In this document: positions 32,485 to 42,990 of the stretch, piece after piece | Position numbering within the stretch: position 1 is the stretch's first letter | How the letters are laid out: every line of letters begins with the position of its first letter | Source of the DNA: Copromyces sp. CBS 386.78 | Taxonomy: Eukaryota > Ascomycota > Sordariomycetes > Sordariales > Sordariaceae | DNA length: 64,000 nucleotides | Direction of reading: 5' to 3' | Assembly: GCA_030685235.1 (NCBI GenBank) | Contig: MU839195.1 | Span: 1-64,000, forward strand | Program-made: the position numbers and the translations under genes | The notes under the pieces: generated by a model | Databases searched by the model: none | What the model saw: only the letters and a program-made list of their open reading frames with translations | Told to the model about the DNA's origin: nothing

Positions 32485-33952
32485 GGTGTCGGGTTTTGTT
32501 CCGGTCGTGACAGTGACGTTTTGGTGAGAAAGAATGACGATAGTTGGCGGCTGTTGTTTCGAAAGAGTGACTGGGGTTGAACTCTGAAAGAAGGACTGAA
32601 GTTGGAAATCTTCCTACACCACTGCTGACTGAAACAGACAGACAGGAAAACTTGTTCTTCGGGAGATGGGCAAAGGCTGAACTTTTAACAGAAACCCAAA
32701 AGGGAGAGACGCTTACCAGCCCAGTGGTAGTGAGTGATCTGCACCGGACCGGCGCCAGCATCCCGTCCCAACGGCACTACTCTAAAGTGGCCGATCTCAA
32801 TCACCAGGGGTGGCCAGGATAAGATGATCGCAATGACTTGGCGACACGACACCACCAACGACAACGGCAACAACAGCAAGCGACTCTCGCCTCGAGGGTG
32901 GCTACAGCAAAAGCAAAACTTGTTGGTCCTCCATTAATTGTAAGTACGTCCAGTCACTTTGGTTCATTTGCCGGCGACTCATCTTCACGTGGCTATCAAA
33001 CAGCCTAACAGCCCACAGTACACTACTAGGAGGCCCCAGGACATTACCGGCCAGGCCGCTAAGCGAAGCACCACAGCGAGTTGAGGCCGCAAGAAGATCC
33101 CATAATGGCCTCCCTCCCGAGACACTCGACGATATGACTTTTTCCCCACGCTTGTCTCATTCTGAGGGTGATTTGATGGACTTTGGATTCGACTGAAGGA
33201 TGATCGACAGTTTTTGAGGTAGCTGCCAGCGTGCCGTGAGCCGGTCCATCATTTGTGCACGCTGGGATAAACCAATCCGCATCGTCATACGCTCTAGCTC
33301 GCTCTCACATAACCCAGCTTCACATCATGGCTGATCAACACCAGCATGCACATAGGAGACGATATCAAGCCCCCTTTAACGGGTGCCACCTTGAGGATTG
33401 CTTAATTCCTGCCAATCGGTATTTCCACTGGGAGCAAGAGCAATGGCAATGGCAAGTTCCGCGTCGGCACCTATTCTAACTAGGTACTCCGTCACTCTTT
33501 TCCATCACGGCATTACCGTCACAGCTGAGATCAACCACGGCAGTCCCCGTGACAGTCAAGCCTAGGTAGCTAGCAACTTATCTTCATCCACAACAGGTCT
33601 CACGTGAGGAAGATTGAACCCATTTAGTAGGTAGGTACCTACCCTCCTGGCCAATCTCGACGTTTGATGGCAAATCCAAGGACGACATCAGCACCCGTGC
33701 CGACAACCGGTTCACCACAACTATCTTCCGCCCGCATCCCGGGATCGCATCACAACCATGAAACGAAAGCGATAGTACCATTTATCCTGCTCATAGACAG
33801 TCTATTTATTCTAGGCCATCAATACTCCTATCGTTTTATACCCTATTATATCTCATCTCTTTGTACTTATACACTTCCAGCCAACAACCACCTCCTCCAT
33901 CCACCAACACCTCAACTACCGACAATGTACACATCAACCACTGCCCCGGCAC
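32485..33952. other. Intergenic region, mostly without supported genes
   Basis: 1.47 kb between the secreted protein promoter and the hypothetical gene at 33953. Apart from a possible 50-codon frame at 33327-33479 I see no gene. Between 33560 and 33650 there are several CCTAGGTAGCTA/GGTAGGTACCTACC-like palindromic motifs, a recurrent feature of this window (also near 14815 and 19725). Confidence 0.4.
33327..33479 (+). CDS. Possible small protein, 50 residues
   Basis: An ATG frame that starts MADQHQHAHRRRYQAPFNGC and ends WQVPRRHLF. Its composition (Gln, Trp, His, Arg) differs from random translation, and an upstream leader-like segment (ACATAACCCAGCTTCACATC) precedes it. There is no recognised family, signal peptide or intron. 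It may equally be chance. Confidence 0.25.
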   Translation: MADQHQHAHRRRYQAPFNGCHLEDCLIPANRYFHWEQEQWQWQVPRRHLF

Positions 33953-34477
33953 TCAACCCCACCGAGCACTACTACTGGTAGTATTCGTGGCGCCTCCATC
34001 CACGGTAGTAGCCGCCGCGCCGTCAGCGGCGGTGACAGTCGGCTCTGTACCCCCGGTCTTGGTCTCCTCTTCCTCTTCCTCCTCGTCCTCAGAAGCGGAG
34101 TCGAGAGGGTTGTTATTGGAAAGCGAATTATCGTCAGAAGTGTTGGGGTCGAGGAGGTTCTGTCTCGCTTCGAGAGAGCGACGGGTAGCAGCCCGCTGAC
34201 CGGCAGTCAGACGGTTGCGGTTCTTCTGGGCCAGAGTTTGTAGGGAGGGTTGGTAGGAGCCAAAGTGGGACGGGGACGGGGACGGGCCTCGTTGGCGGTC
34301 GCGTTCGGATAACACTCCCCCTATCATGTATACGACGCCCCGGAATGGAGATGAAAAGCTTCGACAAAGCTTGGCAAGAGAGCACACGATCAGTTTCCCT
34401 TTCGGGACGGGACGGGAATAAGCGCGGATCGAGTCTTGCCCTAATGCGAGGTCGATAAGATTGCGAATATTCCCCAT
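33953..34477 (-). CDS. Hypothetical protein with acidic low-complexity C-terminus
   Basis: A single open frame of 174 codons starting at a true ATG (MGNIRNLIDLALGQDSIRAY). The middle is basic (LAQKNRNRLTAGQRAATRRS) and is followed by Asp/Asn/Ser-rich sequence, a run of eight Glu and a Thr/Ala-rich end. I recognise no family. The change from mixed to low-complexity composition is normal for lineage-restricted fungal proteins. No signal peptide or membrane segment is obvious. Length, start codon and composition favour a real gene, but no intron or homology supports it. Confidence 0.45.
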   Translation of the reverse strand: MGNIRNLIDLALGQDSIRAYSRPVPKGKLIVCSLAKLCRSFSSPFRGVVYMIGGVLSERDRQRGPSPSPSHFGSYQPSLQTLAQKNRNRLTAGQRAATRRSLEARQNLLDPNTSDDNSLSNNNPLDSASEDEEEEEEETKTGGTEPTVTAADGAAATTVDGGATNTTSSSARWG

Positions 34478-35307
34478 TTCCCCTGCATATTTGGGTTTCG
34501 TTTTGGAGACTCAAGGAGGGTACCTATATATATAGGGAGGACGCGTTATTCCGTTTCTCCGGAGCGTTAGGTAGGTAACTAAGGTATCGACCTGCTTATC
34601 GAGCGCTCGGTTGCTGCCGAGATACCTACTCGATGCTTCTACTTGTTAGCAAGTGTATCTGGAGAACCAGTCTGACCGGTATTCCAAGTGGGGTTGAACT
34701 CGAACTCTGGTTCATCCTATTTCAGCTCCCATCAAGACGGTATACTAGCCGCCCAGAAGTATCCCAAAACTGCCAAGTGGATCACCACATGTGTCAAACC
34801 GCATCTCAACTCTGCCGTCGCAGTGTCGCCATTTGCAGCCAATCGCAGTGACACAAGCAAGGTAAACAATACCCCTTTTCTCGGCAGCCCATGAAAGAAT
34901 CCACTTTCAACCGCCAACAACCTCTTCTTCATCATGACGCATTCAGCCCAACTCCCAGGATCTGCTTCCTCTATCAAGTGAAGAAAACCTAAACTCGGTC
35001 AACACAGTCTTTTATCAAGGTCCCTGCCATGCACAAGACTTGGTGCTCAGCTTCAAGCATGGGTCACCCACCCCCTGTGTCCGATTCGACTTTATTGAGA
35101 AAGAGAGTTCTTCCTAGCACACCAGACCATTACCACCACATGCCACCAGTTCATCCACACAAACTGGCGGACATTCGTTCCAGCTCCAACACCATCCTTA
35201 CGAGTCTTTTTGATCAAGTTTCGTGTTCGCTCGCTGGACATTACCCCCTTCACTCACTCATAAACCACAGACAAAATAAATACAAACAATAAACCCAATC
35301 GTTTAAA
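34478..35307. other. Intergenic region
   Basis: 830 bases with no supported gene. It includes a TATATATATAGGG stretch near 34525 that could serve as a TATA element for the minus-strand gene. The final 80 bases (AACCACAGACAAAATAAATACAAAC) look like the leader for the gene at 35308. Confidence 0.4.
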
Positions 35308-35597
35308 ATGAAGTTCCAAGCTAGCCTCATCCTGATGGCCCTCCAGGTCTTGTCCGTTGCGGCTCTTCCTCATCCCAAGAAGGATGCCGTAGCCGCCGCT
35401 TCTTCTGCGACAGCCGCCAGCATTCGGCCACTGCTACCGCTGGTGCTGGTGCTGGTGCCGGAAAGGAACAAGAAGAGGAGAAGGACGAGAACGAAGTTGA
35501 GCAAACCGGCAAGTTCAACACCGTCATCACCCTCGATGGCGGTGACGTCAAGACCGTCACTCTTTTCGCTGCTTGCAATGTTCAATCACTGAAATGA
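35308..35597 (+). pseudogene. Small secreted protein gene with a one-base frame break
   Basis: The ATG frame gives a good signal peptide (MKFQASLILMALQVLSVAAL) followed by PHPKKDAVAAASSATAA. Near 35420 (after GCCGCCAG) the sensible frame changes: the ATG frame turns into Leu/Val and Arg/Lys runs, while the next frame reads HSATATAGAGAGAG, an acidic KEQEEEKDENEVEQ block and FNTVITLDGGDVKTV, ending AACNVQSLK with a TGA at 35597. One missing base would explain it. The intended product would be about 95 residues, secreted, family unknown. This could be a real lesion or an assembly error. No intron of plausible size bridges the two frames. Confidence 0.6.
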
Positions 35598-36509
35598 CTC
35601 GATGACACAACCTCAACCTATAACGAGCCATGTTTGTGACCAAAAGACCATGGAAGTATGAGTCAAACTGTTGACTGTGCTAGGGCTATAAGAACATAAG
35701 AGCCGGCTATTCCACGAAAATATCATAATATGAGGTTGCAAGTCCGGTCGTTGCAGGAATCGGGACTGGTGGTTTTGGCGTCTGATACACATGGGCGACG
35801 TATTTGATGCTTTCCCGTACTCTCCATTTTCCATCTTATGCATTAGCAATAGTACTACGTCCAATCCGTACAATCAACTTTGTCCTCCTGGTTGAAATGT
35901 TTCGTCCCTTTTTCGAAGGGATCCCGACATGTAGTCATGGCATCATCACATCTCGTTCCCATTTCCTGAACGACTTGCCAGTGCACCTCACCGACTTCCC
36001 ATCCGATCTGTTATCTTACAATGGAAGTATCATGGAAGTGTGTGGAAGTATTCGGTCAGTTTTCCGTCCAAAGGTATGACGCCCTCTGTAAACGGACAAG
36101 CACCTAGCAACGAAACTGGACCGTACCGTGGGCTCAACATTGTCCGACCGGGCAGCCTGCCGGACCGGCCGACTCCATCATACGCGGTAAATAGCGGGGG
36201 CCGTCAACTGGTGCCTTTCCGTTTGTACAAGAGCTTATATTCACTCGCATGGCAGGGACAATAGGTGGTGGGGTTCACATTCTTCCTGAGTCCCTCGCTC
36301 ACCTGGAAAGCCTTCCACTCCTCTATAAAATCCCCTTCCTTTCGGCATAATTTACGATCTCACAACTTTACTTCCAATTTGCAATCCACTACTAATCGTT
36401 GTACACAAAAGTCACCAGCATTCCAGTCCATCCATGATCACAGGTCTACGATAACCACTCCTCAACTACCGTAGCGGAAAAATTAGGAAGTTGGGTAGCC
36501 TACTTGAAA
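35598..36509. other. Intergenic region
   Basis: About 0.9 kb with no supported gene. Its right end borders the inverted-repeat element and already contains one outlying copy of the GTAGCCTACTTGAA motif at about 36495. Confidence 0.4.
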
Positions 36510-37102
36510 AAGTGGCCTACTTGATTCAAGTAGGCTACTTGGGAACGGCCACCTCTGATTGGTCGGATTTTTGGTCCCCTACAGCCATTGCTGAAACTTG
36601 GAATTTTCAGCGCATTCCTTCCCAAACTCCAACGTTCTTTCCCAACCTCCAATCTCTTATATAAACGGAAGCTACGAACTTTCTTATCAATCAATTGGGC
36701 CAGTAGCTCAATGGTTATTATCGTTACTCTCGTTCTTGTAGTTGCCAGTTCGATTCTAACTGGTGATAAGTTTTTTTCCGTCGTGCGAAAAGTTTCGTGC
36801 GATTGTAAATACCGTAGTTTCGTTTCTCGGACATAGACTTCAAAATCGAAGTCTTCGAACCGTATACCCCCTATACGTTTATTAACCTAACTACTAACCC
36901 AATCACTAAAAATTCCTAGGACTACCTTCTATAATAATATTATAGAAGGCTTTCTAGTAAACCTCCCTTTTTCGTTCTTATATTGATATTCTAATTAATT
37001 AGAAGCCAGCTTCAGCAAGTAGCCTACTTGAGGTAAGTAGACTACTCCTTAAAAGTGTACACGTTAACCAGAGTAGGCTTCTTACACCCAAGTAGGCCAC
37101 TT
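36510..37102. mobile_element. MITE-like element with 14-base terminal inverted repeats and Pol III-like core
   Basis: AAGTGGCCTACTTG at 36510-36523 is matched exactly by its reverse complement at 37089-37102, giving a 593-base unit. Sub-terminal copies of the same core (CAAGTAGGCTAC / GTAGCCTACTTG) occur in both orientations at 36527-36540, 37015-37030 and 37072-37080. No protein is encoded. The interior becomes AT-rich (36850-37010). No clear target-site duplication is visible, so the exact ends are uncertain. It could be a MITE, a SINE flanked by repeats or a regulatory palindrome cluster. Confidence 0.5.
36699..36777 (+). ncRNA. tRNA-like Pol III unit (A box, B box, T7 terminator)
   Basis: TAGCTCAATGG at 36704-36714 matches the tRNA A box and AGTTCGATTCT at 36747-36757 matches the B box, at tRNA-like spacing. 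A run of seven T at 36771-36777 would terminate Pol III. The acceptor and D stems do not pair, so it is not a functional tRNA; a tRNA-derived SINE head or other Pol III transcript is more likely. Confidence 0.4.
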
Positions 37103-37170
37103 AACCTCCTTATATTTCCACTCCTGTACCTTCTCACTCTTTGTGTGAGTATATCGCCAGCTCAGATATA

Positions 37171-38321
37171 ATGCCGCTGCTGACGTTAGTACCTCCAGAT
37201 ACAACAACGTTCAAGATGAACCACCAAGACAACCAGAAGCCTCCCATTGTGCGCGTCACCGAGATGCTTAACTGCAACGTCAAGGAGGGCCTCTATCGTG
37301 TTGAACCACAGCTCAAAAACCCTCGCAAGTTCCTGGAGGCAGTCCATAAGGCGAAAGAGCAAGCCTTGAAAGACCTGTATGAGGACTTGGGTGTAAGAAC
37401 TCCCATCTCAAAAGGTGCGATGGAGTGTTTCATCACCACGGCACTCTGGAAGAAGCACTACCCATACGGCCAGGGAAGTCCAGCAATACCACTTCTGGCT
37501 CAGTGCGAAGAGCTCTGCCCAGAGCCAGACCAGCGCTGGGCCCTCTACTTGGAGCGGCGACTGAGAGAGGAGGACACAGATCACACGCAGCCACAGAACG
37601 TACGACTGGAGGAAAGCGCCAGCACTTCAACACCACCACCACCACCTTGGCGCGCTACAACCTCAAACAAGAACAACAACCAGCCCACGGCCACTGCATG
37701 TGTTCCAACCCCGCAGCCCATGCCTTCCACCAACAAGATAAGCTTCCGGTTTCCCCAAAGGAACGAAGGCTCAGGTAAGGGCTCCTCTCTTGGCACCAAG
37801 CGGGCTTGGTCACCTCTGGATAGCGACCCCAGAGAGAGCAAAGCCTTCGACCCTCCAGTGTTCCCGGCAGCAGTTCATGTTACCTCCACACCAGCACTGT
37901 CCGCACAGACATCGTCTCCCAACCCCGTGGTGTCCCAACCGGATAGCAACACACACACCACACAACCCCCCCCCGGCCGCCGCCCGCGCCCACCGCGCCC
38001 ACCGCGCCCAGACCCGTGGTGTCACCCTTCCGGTCACCAACTCTTTACCAAGACATGCTCAAATCCAAGTGTGCTGAGGCAAAGATGGGCGTAAAATGGC
38101 TCCCATCGGACGACAAGACGACCGTCAAAGCCTTGTTAATTGGCGACTGCTGCGTCTATGCCACTGCCGAGTCGATGGAGAACTTTCCAGAGACCCAGGT
38201 AAAAGAGCATTTGGCGCAAAGAGTCCTGGAGACTTGTTCCGACATGAGGTGTTACTGCATCGATCGGACCAAGGACTGGGAGGCGCAGACGTGCCGTGAG
38301 TTACAGCGGTTGCTTTCCTAG
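37171..38321 (+). CDS. Unknown protein, frame interrupted at a C9 run
   Basis: The start is an ATG at 37171 (MPLLTLVPPDTTTFKMNHQD); 37216 is an alternative. A mixed, protein-like N-terminal 130 residues (NPRKFLEAVHKAKEQALKDL, GAMECFITTALWKKHYPYG, CPEPDQRWALYLERRL) is followed by a Pro/Ser/Thr linker. At the nine-C run 37966-37974 the sensible reading changes frame: afterwards it reads PPRPPPAPTAPTAPRP, then KWLPSDDKTTVKALLIGDC and MRCYCIDRTKDWEAQTC, ending RELQRLLS at 38321. One more C would make a single frame of about 383 residues. I do not recognise the family. No intron signals explain the break. It could be a true lesion, polymorphism in the C run or a sequencing error. Confidence 0.55.
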
Positions 38322-39148
38322 GTACTCCTGGCTAGTTGGAGTGGAGGGAGCTGAACTGGACGGACGGATGATACCTTGGGCGCATGGGACTGTTGGCTTC
38401 TGTGCGTCAAAGATTGGGAACCAGGAGGGCACGATTTCGCGCTTGTTATTGTTATTAGTGCTTCGCACACGGCGCGAAGAGGAAGGCAGAGTGTAGAGGA
38501 GGCGAGTGGTTGCTGTCCTGGACTTGATAGGTCGCAGTGGACATGGAGAGTGATGAATAAAGTTAGAAGTCGCAATAGCAAATGAAGAGAACCTAATAAC
38601 CCAACACTTGCAACTTCAATTTTTATGCCATGACAATATGCCAAGCAACTCGGAGCTTCCAATGATTTTTCCCGAGGTTGAGGAAGGAGCTTTCCATGTA
38701 AAGGTCTGACCTTCATTGTCAGGGCACCAACTCCCGCACCAGACTCACCGGTCCATAGGCACCTACCCCGCTGCAAACGCTGGAAAGGATTACCTATATA
38801 GATAGAAGGAACCTACTGGGGATGGAAGGAAGAAACTCAGGTATCTACAATGGAAGGAAGCCCTGCTCACAAGGAAGCCATAGATCTGATCACGGAAGCC
38901 AGAGGTTCGAGGAGCCCTGATGGGAAGGCTCATTGATGGCGGATCTCCCTGTATATAAGACTGGCCTCCCCAGGCCTCCAGAGGTTGGGATTTTCCTCCT
39001 CATCTTCATCATCTTCTTCTCCAATCAAATCAAATCCCAATAGTCAAAGCCTTCTTTTCCTCGACATCTAGCGATCCCTTCGCGTCCAGCCCATTAAATG
39101 CCGCCCGGGCTACAATGCTCGCCAACCGCCATCTTCAGGTCCCATAAG
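38322..39148. other. Intergenic region
   Basis: About 0.8 kb with no supported gene. Purine-rich GGAAGGAAGC repeats occur at 38800-38900 (AGGAAGCC five times within about 130 bases). A CTGTATATAAGAC box at 38950 could be a TATA element for the degraded gene downstream. Confidence 0.4.
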
Positions 39149-39674
39149 GAGCAGAAATATCCAGCCCAAACGCTAGACCTACTTCTAGGTCGCTACATCT
39201 ACAACCTCACCGATCCACCTGCGGCACCCCCATCCGTCGAATTCTTCCGATCCCGCCCTACCGGCTGTTGAACCCGACGACAATGCCTGGGGCGTCTACG
39301 CTCTCCTTTTAGAGAAGCCCGACTATCCACCCAAAGTATACATCGGCTCAGGCACAACAACAGTATTCAGCGTCAAGGAAAGATTCCGAGATTATGACCG
39401 TGGAAACCAGACTTCCCCCGCCATGTCCGATACGCAATCAACAAAGGCTACACCGTCCGGCACCGCGGGGCGTGGAGATCCTGTCGTAGTAATTGAGGCG
39501 GCGATGCATTGCATGTTCTGGTCGCTCCGTTCGAACGAGGTTTGGGATTTTTGCAACGCCCAGCACCGCGACCTCGCTTTGCCGAGGAAGTTCATCTTGG
39601 GCATCACTGAGCTCGAAAGGGAGCTCTGGGTCCATATCTGCCTTGCTAGGCCCCTCACCCATCGGACTTCCTGA
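39149..39674 (+). pseudogene. Degraded GIY-YIG-domain protein gene
   Basis: Three blocks in different frames add up to the layout of a multicopy fungal GIY-YIG family. First is EQKYPAQTLDLLLGRYIYNL...VEFFRS (39149-39270). Then, after a frame change, comes the nuclease-like core WGVYALLLEKPDYPPKVYIG (from 39298), in which VY and YIG correspond to the GIY and YIG motifs. Another frame change leads to PRHVRYAINKGYTVRH, and a last one to VVIEAAMHCMFWSLR. There are at least three frame breaks, so no intact product can be made. The family's cellular role is not known to me; GIY-YIG domains are endonuclease folds found in homing and repair enzymes. Confidence 0.5.
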
Positions 39675-39952
39675 TCCTAGGTCTTCGAATCTCACCCAGC
39701 GTAAGTTCAGTTTCTCAACTTCCAAAACTTGCGAAATCACTCCCGGTCTATCTCTTCAATTCGCACCTCATTCTGTATGGCACGTCATTTCCCGTCATCT
39801 TTCTGTAGGAGTCTCACTTCTCAAGACGTTGCTACGATTTATATCCCTCAAACATTTATCTTGTCTGAAATAGTTCTTTTTCTATCTTTTTGTGCTCTTC
39901 AGTCCGATTCTAACCTTTCATCCGGTCCCAAAATCCAGAGAGAAAAGCAGCA

Positions 39953-40939
39953 ATGGACCGCGACCATAACCTCCAAGTTTACGCCAATACCAAAGAGTGG
40001 CTCGAGCCCAGCTACAGAGATTGCCTCCAGCGGTATCCCTTTGCTTCACCATTACCTAGAGGTATACAGGCAAACTGGCATCGGTACCACTCCCACCGAA
40101 GCATACGGACACGTCCATGGCATTCTATGGTCAATGGTCAGTCACAACAACCTTGTCTGGGGGTTGCACGATGAGGATGGCAACGATCTTTGACCTTGGC
40201 CCAAGGGCGATTACGAATATATCGGCAGGTATATCGGACACAATTCATTATACGCGCCGCATACTCTAATTGCGCCGACTCTGGCTCCAACGGCCGCCCC
40301 TGCGACTTCCCCCCGATCCTCTATAACCTCGTACGCGCCTTTTAAGAGTCGGCTGTACAGTCCTAGAGTTCGGTATGGGCACCCCAGCTGGTATTGTGGC
40401 TATCAAAGTCCTCCGCCGCAATGCCGCGTCGAACTCCGCAACGGCATCCACGCTCTCTGCGAGCGCCTCAGCATTCATCCCTGGGAATCCAGCGAGTTGA
40501 CCAACCGCAAGGTGCCCTGGTTTATCCGCTTCGGCTTTCGCGATGTTGCTCCTGGCTGGGTGGCGGACGTATTGCCCGGCCGCCGCGCTCTCTGGAAGCA
40601 TACATCGGAAAGATCTACGACATCGAGCACCGGACGAGGACCTTGCTTTCCGTAAGCAAGGAGATGAAGGACACAACCCCGACAGGAGCCTCTCCTAAAG
40701 AAGCCGAGGAGTATTTGGACCGATTCATTGGCCCCTGGGCTGTTAGCTCCCTCGACCTCGACTTCCTTCACACGGCCCCCGCAGCTGCGTCACAAAAGCA
40801 AGAAGGAGAGAAAGATACTAGCAACAAAAGCTCCTATTTCTTCTCCTGCTGGGTGCCTTACCAGGACTCGTTGCACGGTCAATGTTACGAGCACTGCCCA
40901 GAGCTACTGGTGCCGATACTAGTACCTTTTTGTGTGTGA
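39953..40939 (+). pseudogene. Frame-broken hypothetical gene
   Basis: It begins with an ATG (MDRDHNLQVYANTKEWLEPS) after a leader-like segment. Near 40045 the protein-like frame changes to HHYLEVYRQTGIGTTPTEAY, WSMVSHNNLVWGLHDEDGND and a TGA at 40191, then continues open in that frame (KGDYEYIGRYIGHNSLY ... NGIHALCERLSIHPWESSE). Around 40600 it changes again to YIGKIYDIEHRTRTLL and ends ELLVPILVPFCV at 40939. The parts are clearly coding in style, but there is one stop and at least two frame changes. I recognise no family. The neighbouring GIY-YIG pseudogene is equally damaged. Confidence 0.45.
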
Positions 40940-41384
40940 TTCTGTACCTGTAGACGTATCCTTCCTGGCCGGCGAACTCTGGGAATTGCGATAACGTTTT
41001 AGGGTTGTCGTAATCTGCGGACCCCTTATGCGTGCCTTGAGTCTTGTTCGTACCGTTGAGTGGATGGAGGGCTTTGAGCTAAGCTCTCGCATGGCTCTGT
41101 ACAGTAGGATCGTCAAGAGTGGAGTTGTCGTGGGGCTTAGCAATTAACCTCAATCTTGCCTAGAGTTCCAGTTCTCAGTTGGGATAGTACGTAGTACTTA
41201 ACTTCATTTGAATGAGACCGTCGTCGTGCCTTCTCAATTTACAAACTGTGATGGCGTCTTGCTACTTTAGCGAAGTATTGACTTACTTTTCCATTTAGGC
41301 ATGTCGTCGTAAAAGTCCTGGAGAGCTCGTCTCTCCTTAAGGCCCGCATTCTTAGGTAAGGTAGGATTGAGACCCGGATGCGTA
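40940..41384. other. Intergenic region
   Basis: 445 bases with no supported gene. Confidence 0.4.
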
Positions 41385-41751
41385 TCAAGCTCGAACTTCT
41401 TCGCCCGTATATATATATAGGGCCGTCTCATATGCCATGTTCATAAACAGCTCTGTCATCCTATATGATGCAGCAAAATCTGCCAAGCAGCAATATCCCT
41501 CATCATCTTTATCCTTGGAGCGTACCGTATCCATGGCCTCCTGGACAGCACTATCGGACATATCGTCGTCGTAATATTCTCTAGCCGGGAATTTCGACCG
41601 GCGCGTCCGGGGCTGGTCCTTCGAGCTGGGCTCCTTCAAGGCCGCCTTACGCTTATTCTATAATAATGCAGTGTTAGACATGATCGATGTTTCGATATAA
41701 TGAAGACGGAGAACTTACTCGGGCATATGCGCGACGAAGAACGTCTCTCAT
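41385..41751 (-). CDS. Small hypothetical protein, two exons
   Basis: The model is complement(41385..41657, 41719..41751), 101 residues. The 61-base intron is convincing: GTAAGT donor, TCTAACAC branch site, TTATTATAG acceptor, phase 0. Exon 1 reads MRDVLRRAYAR and exon 2 starts NKRKAALKEPSSKDQPRTRR, continuing REYYDDDMSDSAVQEAMD and ending TALYIYTGEEVRA. The first exon could extend upstream, since the frame stays open (LLGDTDPE), so the start is uncertain. No family is recognised. It may be the 3' part of a larger or degraded gene, in keeping with its surroundings. Confidence 0.4.
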
Positions 41752-42990
41752 TTCCGGGTCCGTGTCGCCGAGAAGAACAAGAAGAAGCAGCAGGAGGAAG
41801 AGGATATGCGAATGAAAAGCAGCTGGCGGATTACGACAGGCAGCTATCGAAGCAGCATAAGATGGACATAGAGGAAAAGAGGAAGGAGAAGAGGAAGAAC
41901 ATTGAGGAGAGGGAGGAAGAGAAGAAGAAGAAGAAGAGGATGACGGAGTAACAAGAACAATGGTGAAGTTAGCGTATTAAGAGGAGAGCAAAGGATGAAC
42001 ATACATGAAGAGGATGGGGAAACCAACGCTATAAGACATCAAAAAGGGGCCTGAAGTATGCCCGTGCAACGGTGTGGATTAACCACATTTACCGGGCTAA
42101 GGTAACTTTCTTGGCCAAGGGAAAATGTTTGTGCTGATGAGTGCCCGCCGATGTCGATGTGACTCGAACTTCGCCTTCTTCAGTTACTTTAAGTAGCTGG
42201 CCAGCTCGCAAATCATCCAGTTGCAGCATATCGAGCACGTGTACCTACGTGCTGGTGAAACATGGATTTTGTGCTCGAGATCCGCGTTGTGCTGCATCTT
42301 GCGTGCAGTTGCAGGATTATTGGGCATGGCGTGGGCAGGTTGCGTGTTGTTGATACAGATACCTATTGTCGAGAACGACGGTCCTGTGCGGTGACTGGGA
42401 ATGGCACCTGCGCTGATACAGATGTCAATGTGGAAGGGGGCTGTCACGATGGAAGCGAACAAGTCCGCGTATGGAAGGAAGGAAGTCACCTCTATTCACA
42501 GACGGAAGCGACGCCAGGCACACGAGGAAAGCCTCTACCTGGCAAATTGGTAATGCTTTACAGGAAGGAAGGTTGGCCACGATATTTCCTGTACTTGAGA
42601 CACTGCTTGAGACTGGTCTCCCCAGGCTTTGGGACCTGTTCTCTTTTCCTCAGCTTTATCACATTTTACACTCAATTTAATTGGTTGTACAAACAGACTC
42701 TCTCGCAGTTATATGCACGTATACAAGGACTGCATCGGACCTCCGCACGGGCCGTCCGCGAGCTGGCCTATTTTGCCAGGTCAAGAACAGAAGCCCGTCA
42801 AACTCCATCATAAATCCTGCATTTTCTCCCTTTATTTGCGGCATACACCTCTTGCACCGCAGTCCTTACCGTTATTGCCTTTTACACAGTGTCGCAAACC
42901 TGATCAGATTATCATGTGCAGTTTTGTCAAAACAGATCTAGTTAGAATAGATTCAGCAACGATTCACTCAATTTACTTGATGTGTAACAG
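41752..42990. other. Intergenic / remnant region
   Basis: 1.2 kb. It includes a Glu/Lys-coding purine run on the plus strand at 41840-41950 and no convincing gene. The 183-codon frame at 42262-42813 has no protein-like motifs. If the CE5 exon at 42991 once had upstream exons they are no longer recognisable here. Confidence 0.4.

Noticed and set aside
36697..36770. A functional tRNA gene
   Set aside because: A and B boxes are present, but acceptor, D and T stems cannot pair as a standard cloverleaf; kept only as a Pol III-like unit.
41700..41951. Glu/Lys-rich plus-strand frame ending in a coiled-coil-like run
   Set aside because: It overlaps the better supported two-exon minus-strand gene and is mostly a GA-rich low-complexity run.
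42262..42813. 183-codon plus-strand frame
   Set aside because: Mixed composition without motifs, no intron signals, and located in a decayed region; probably chance.
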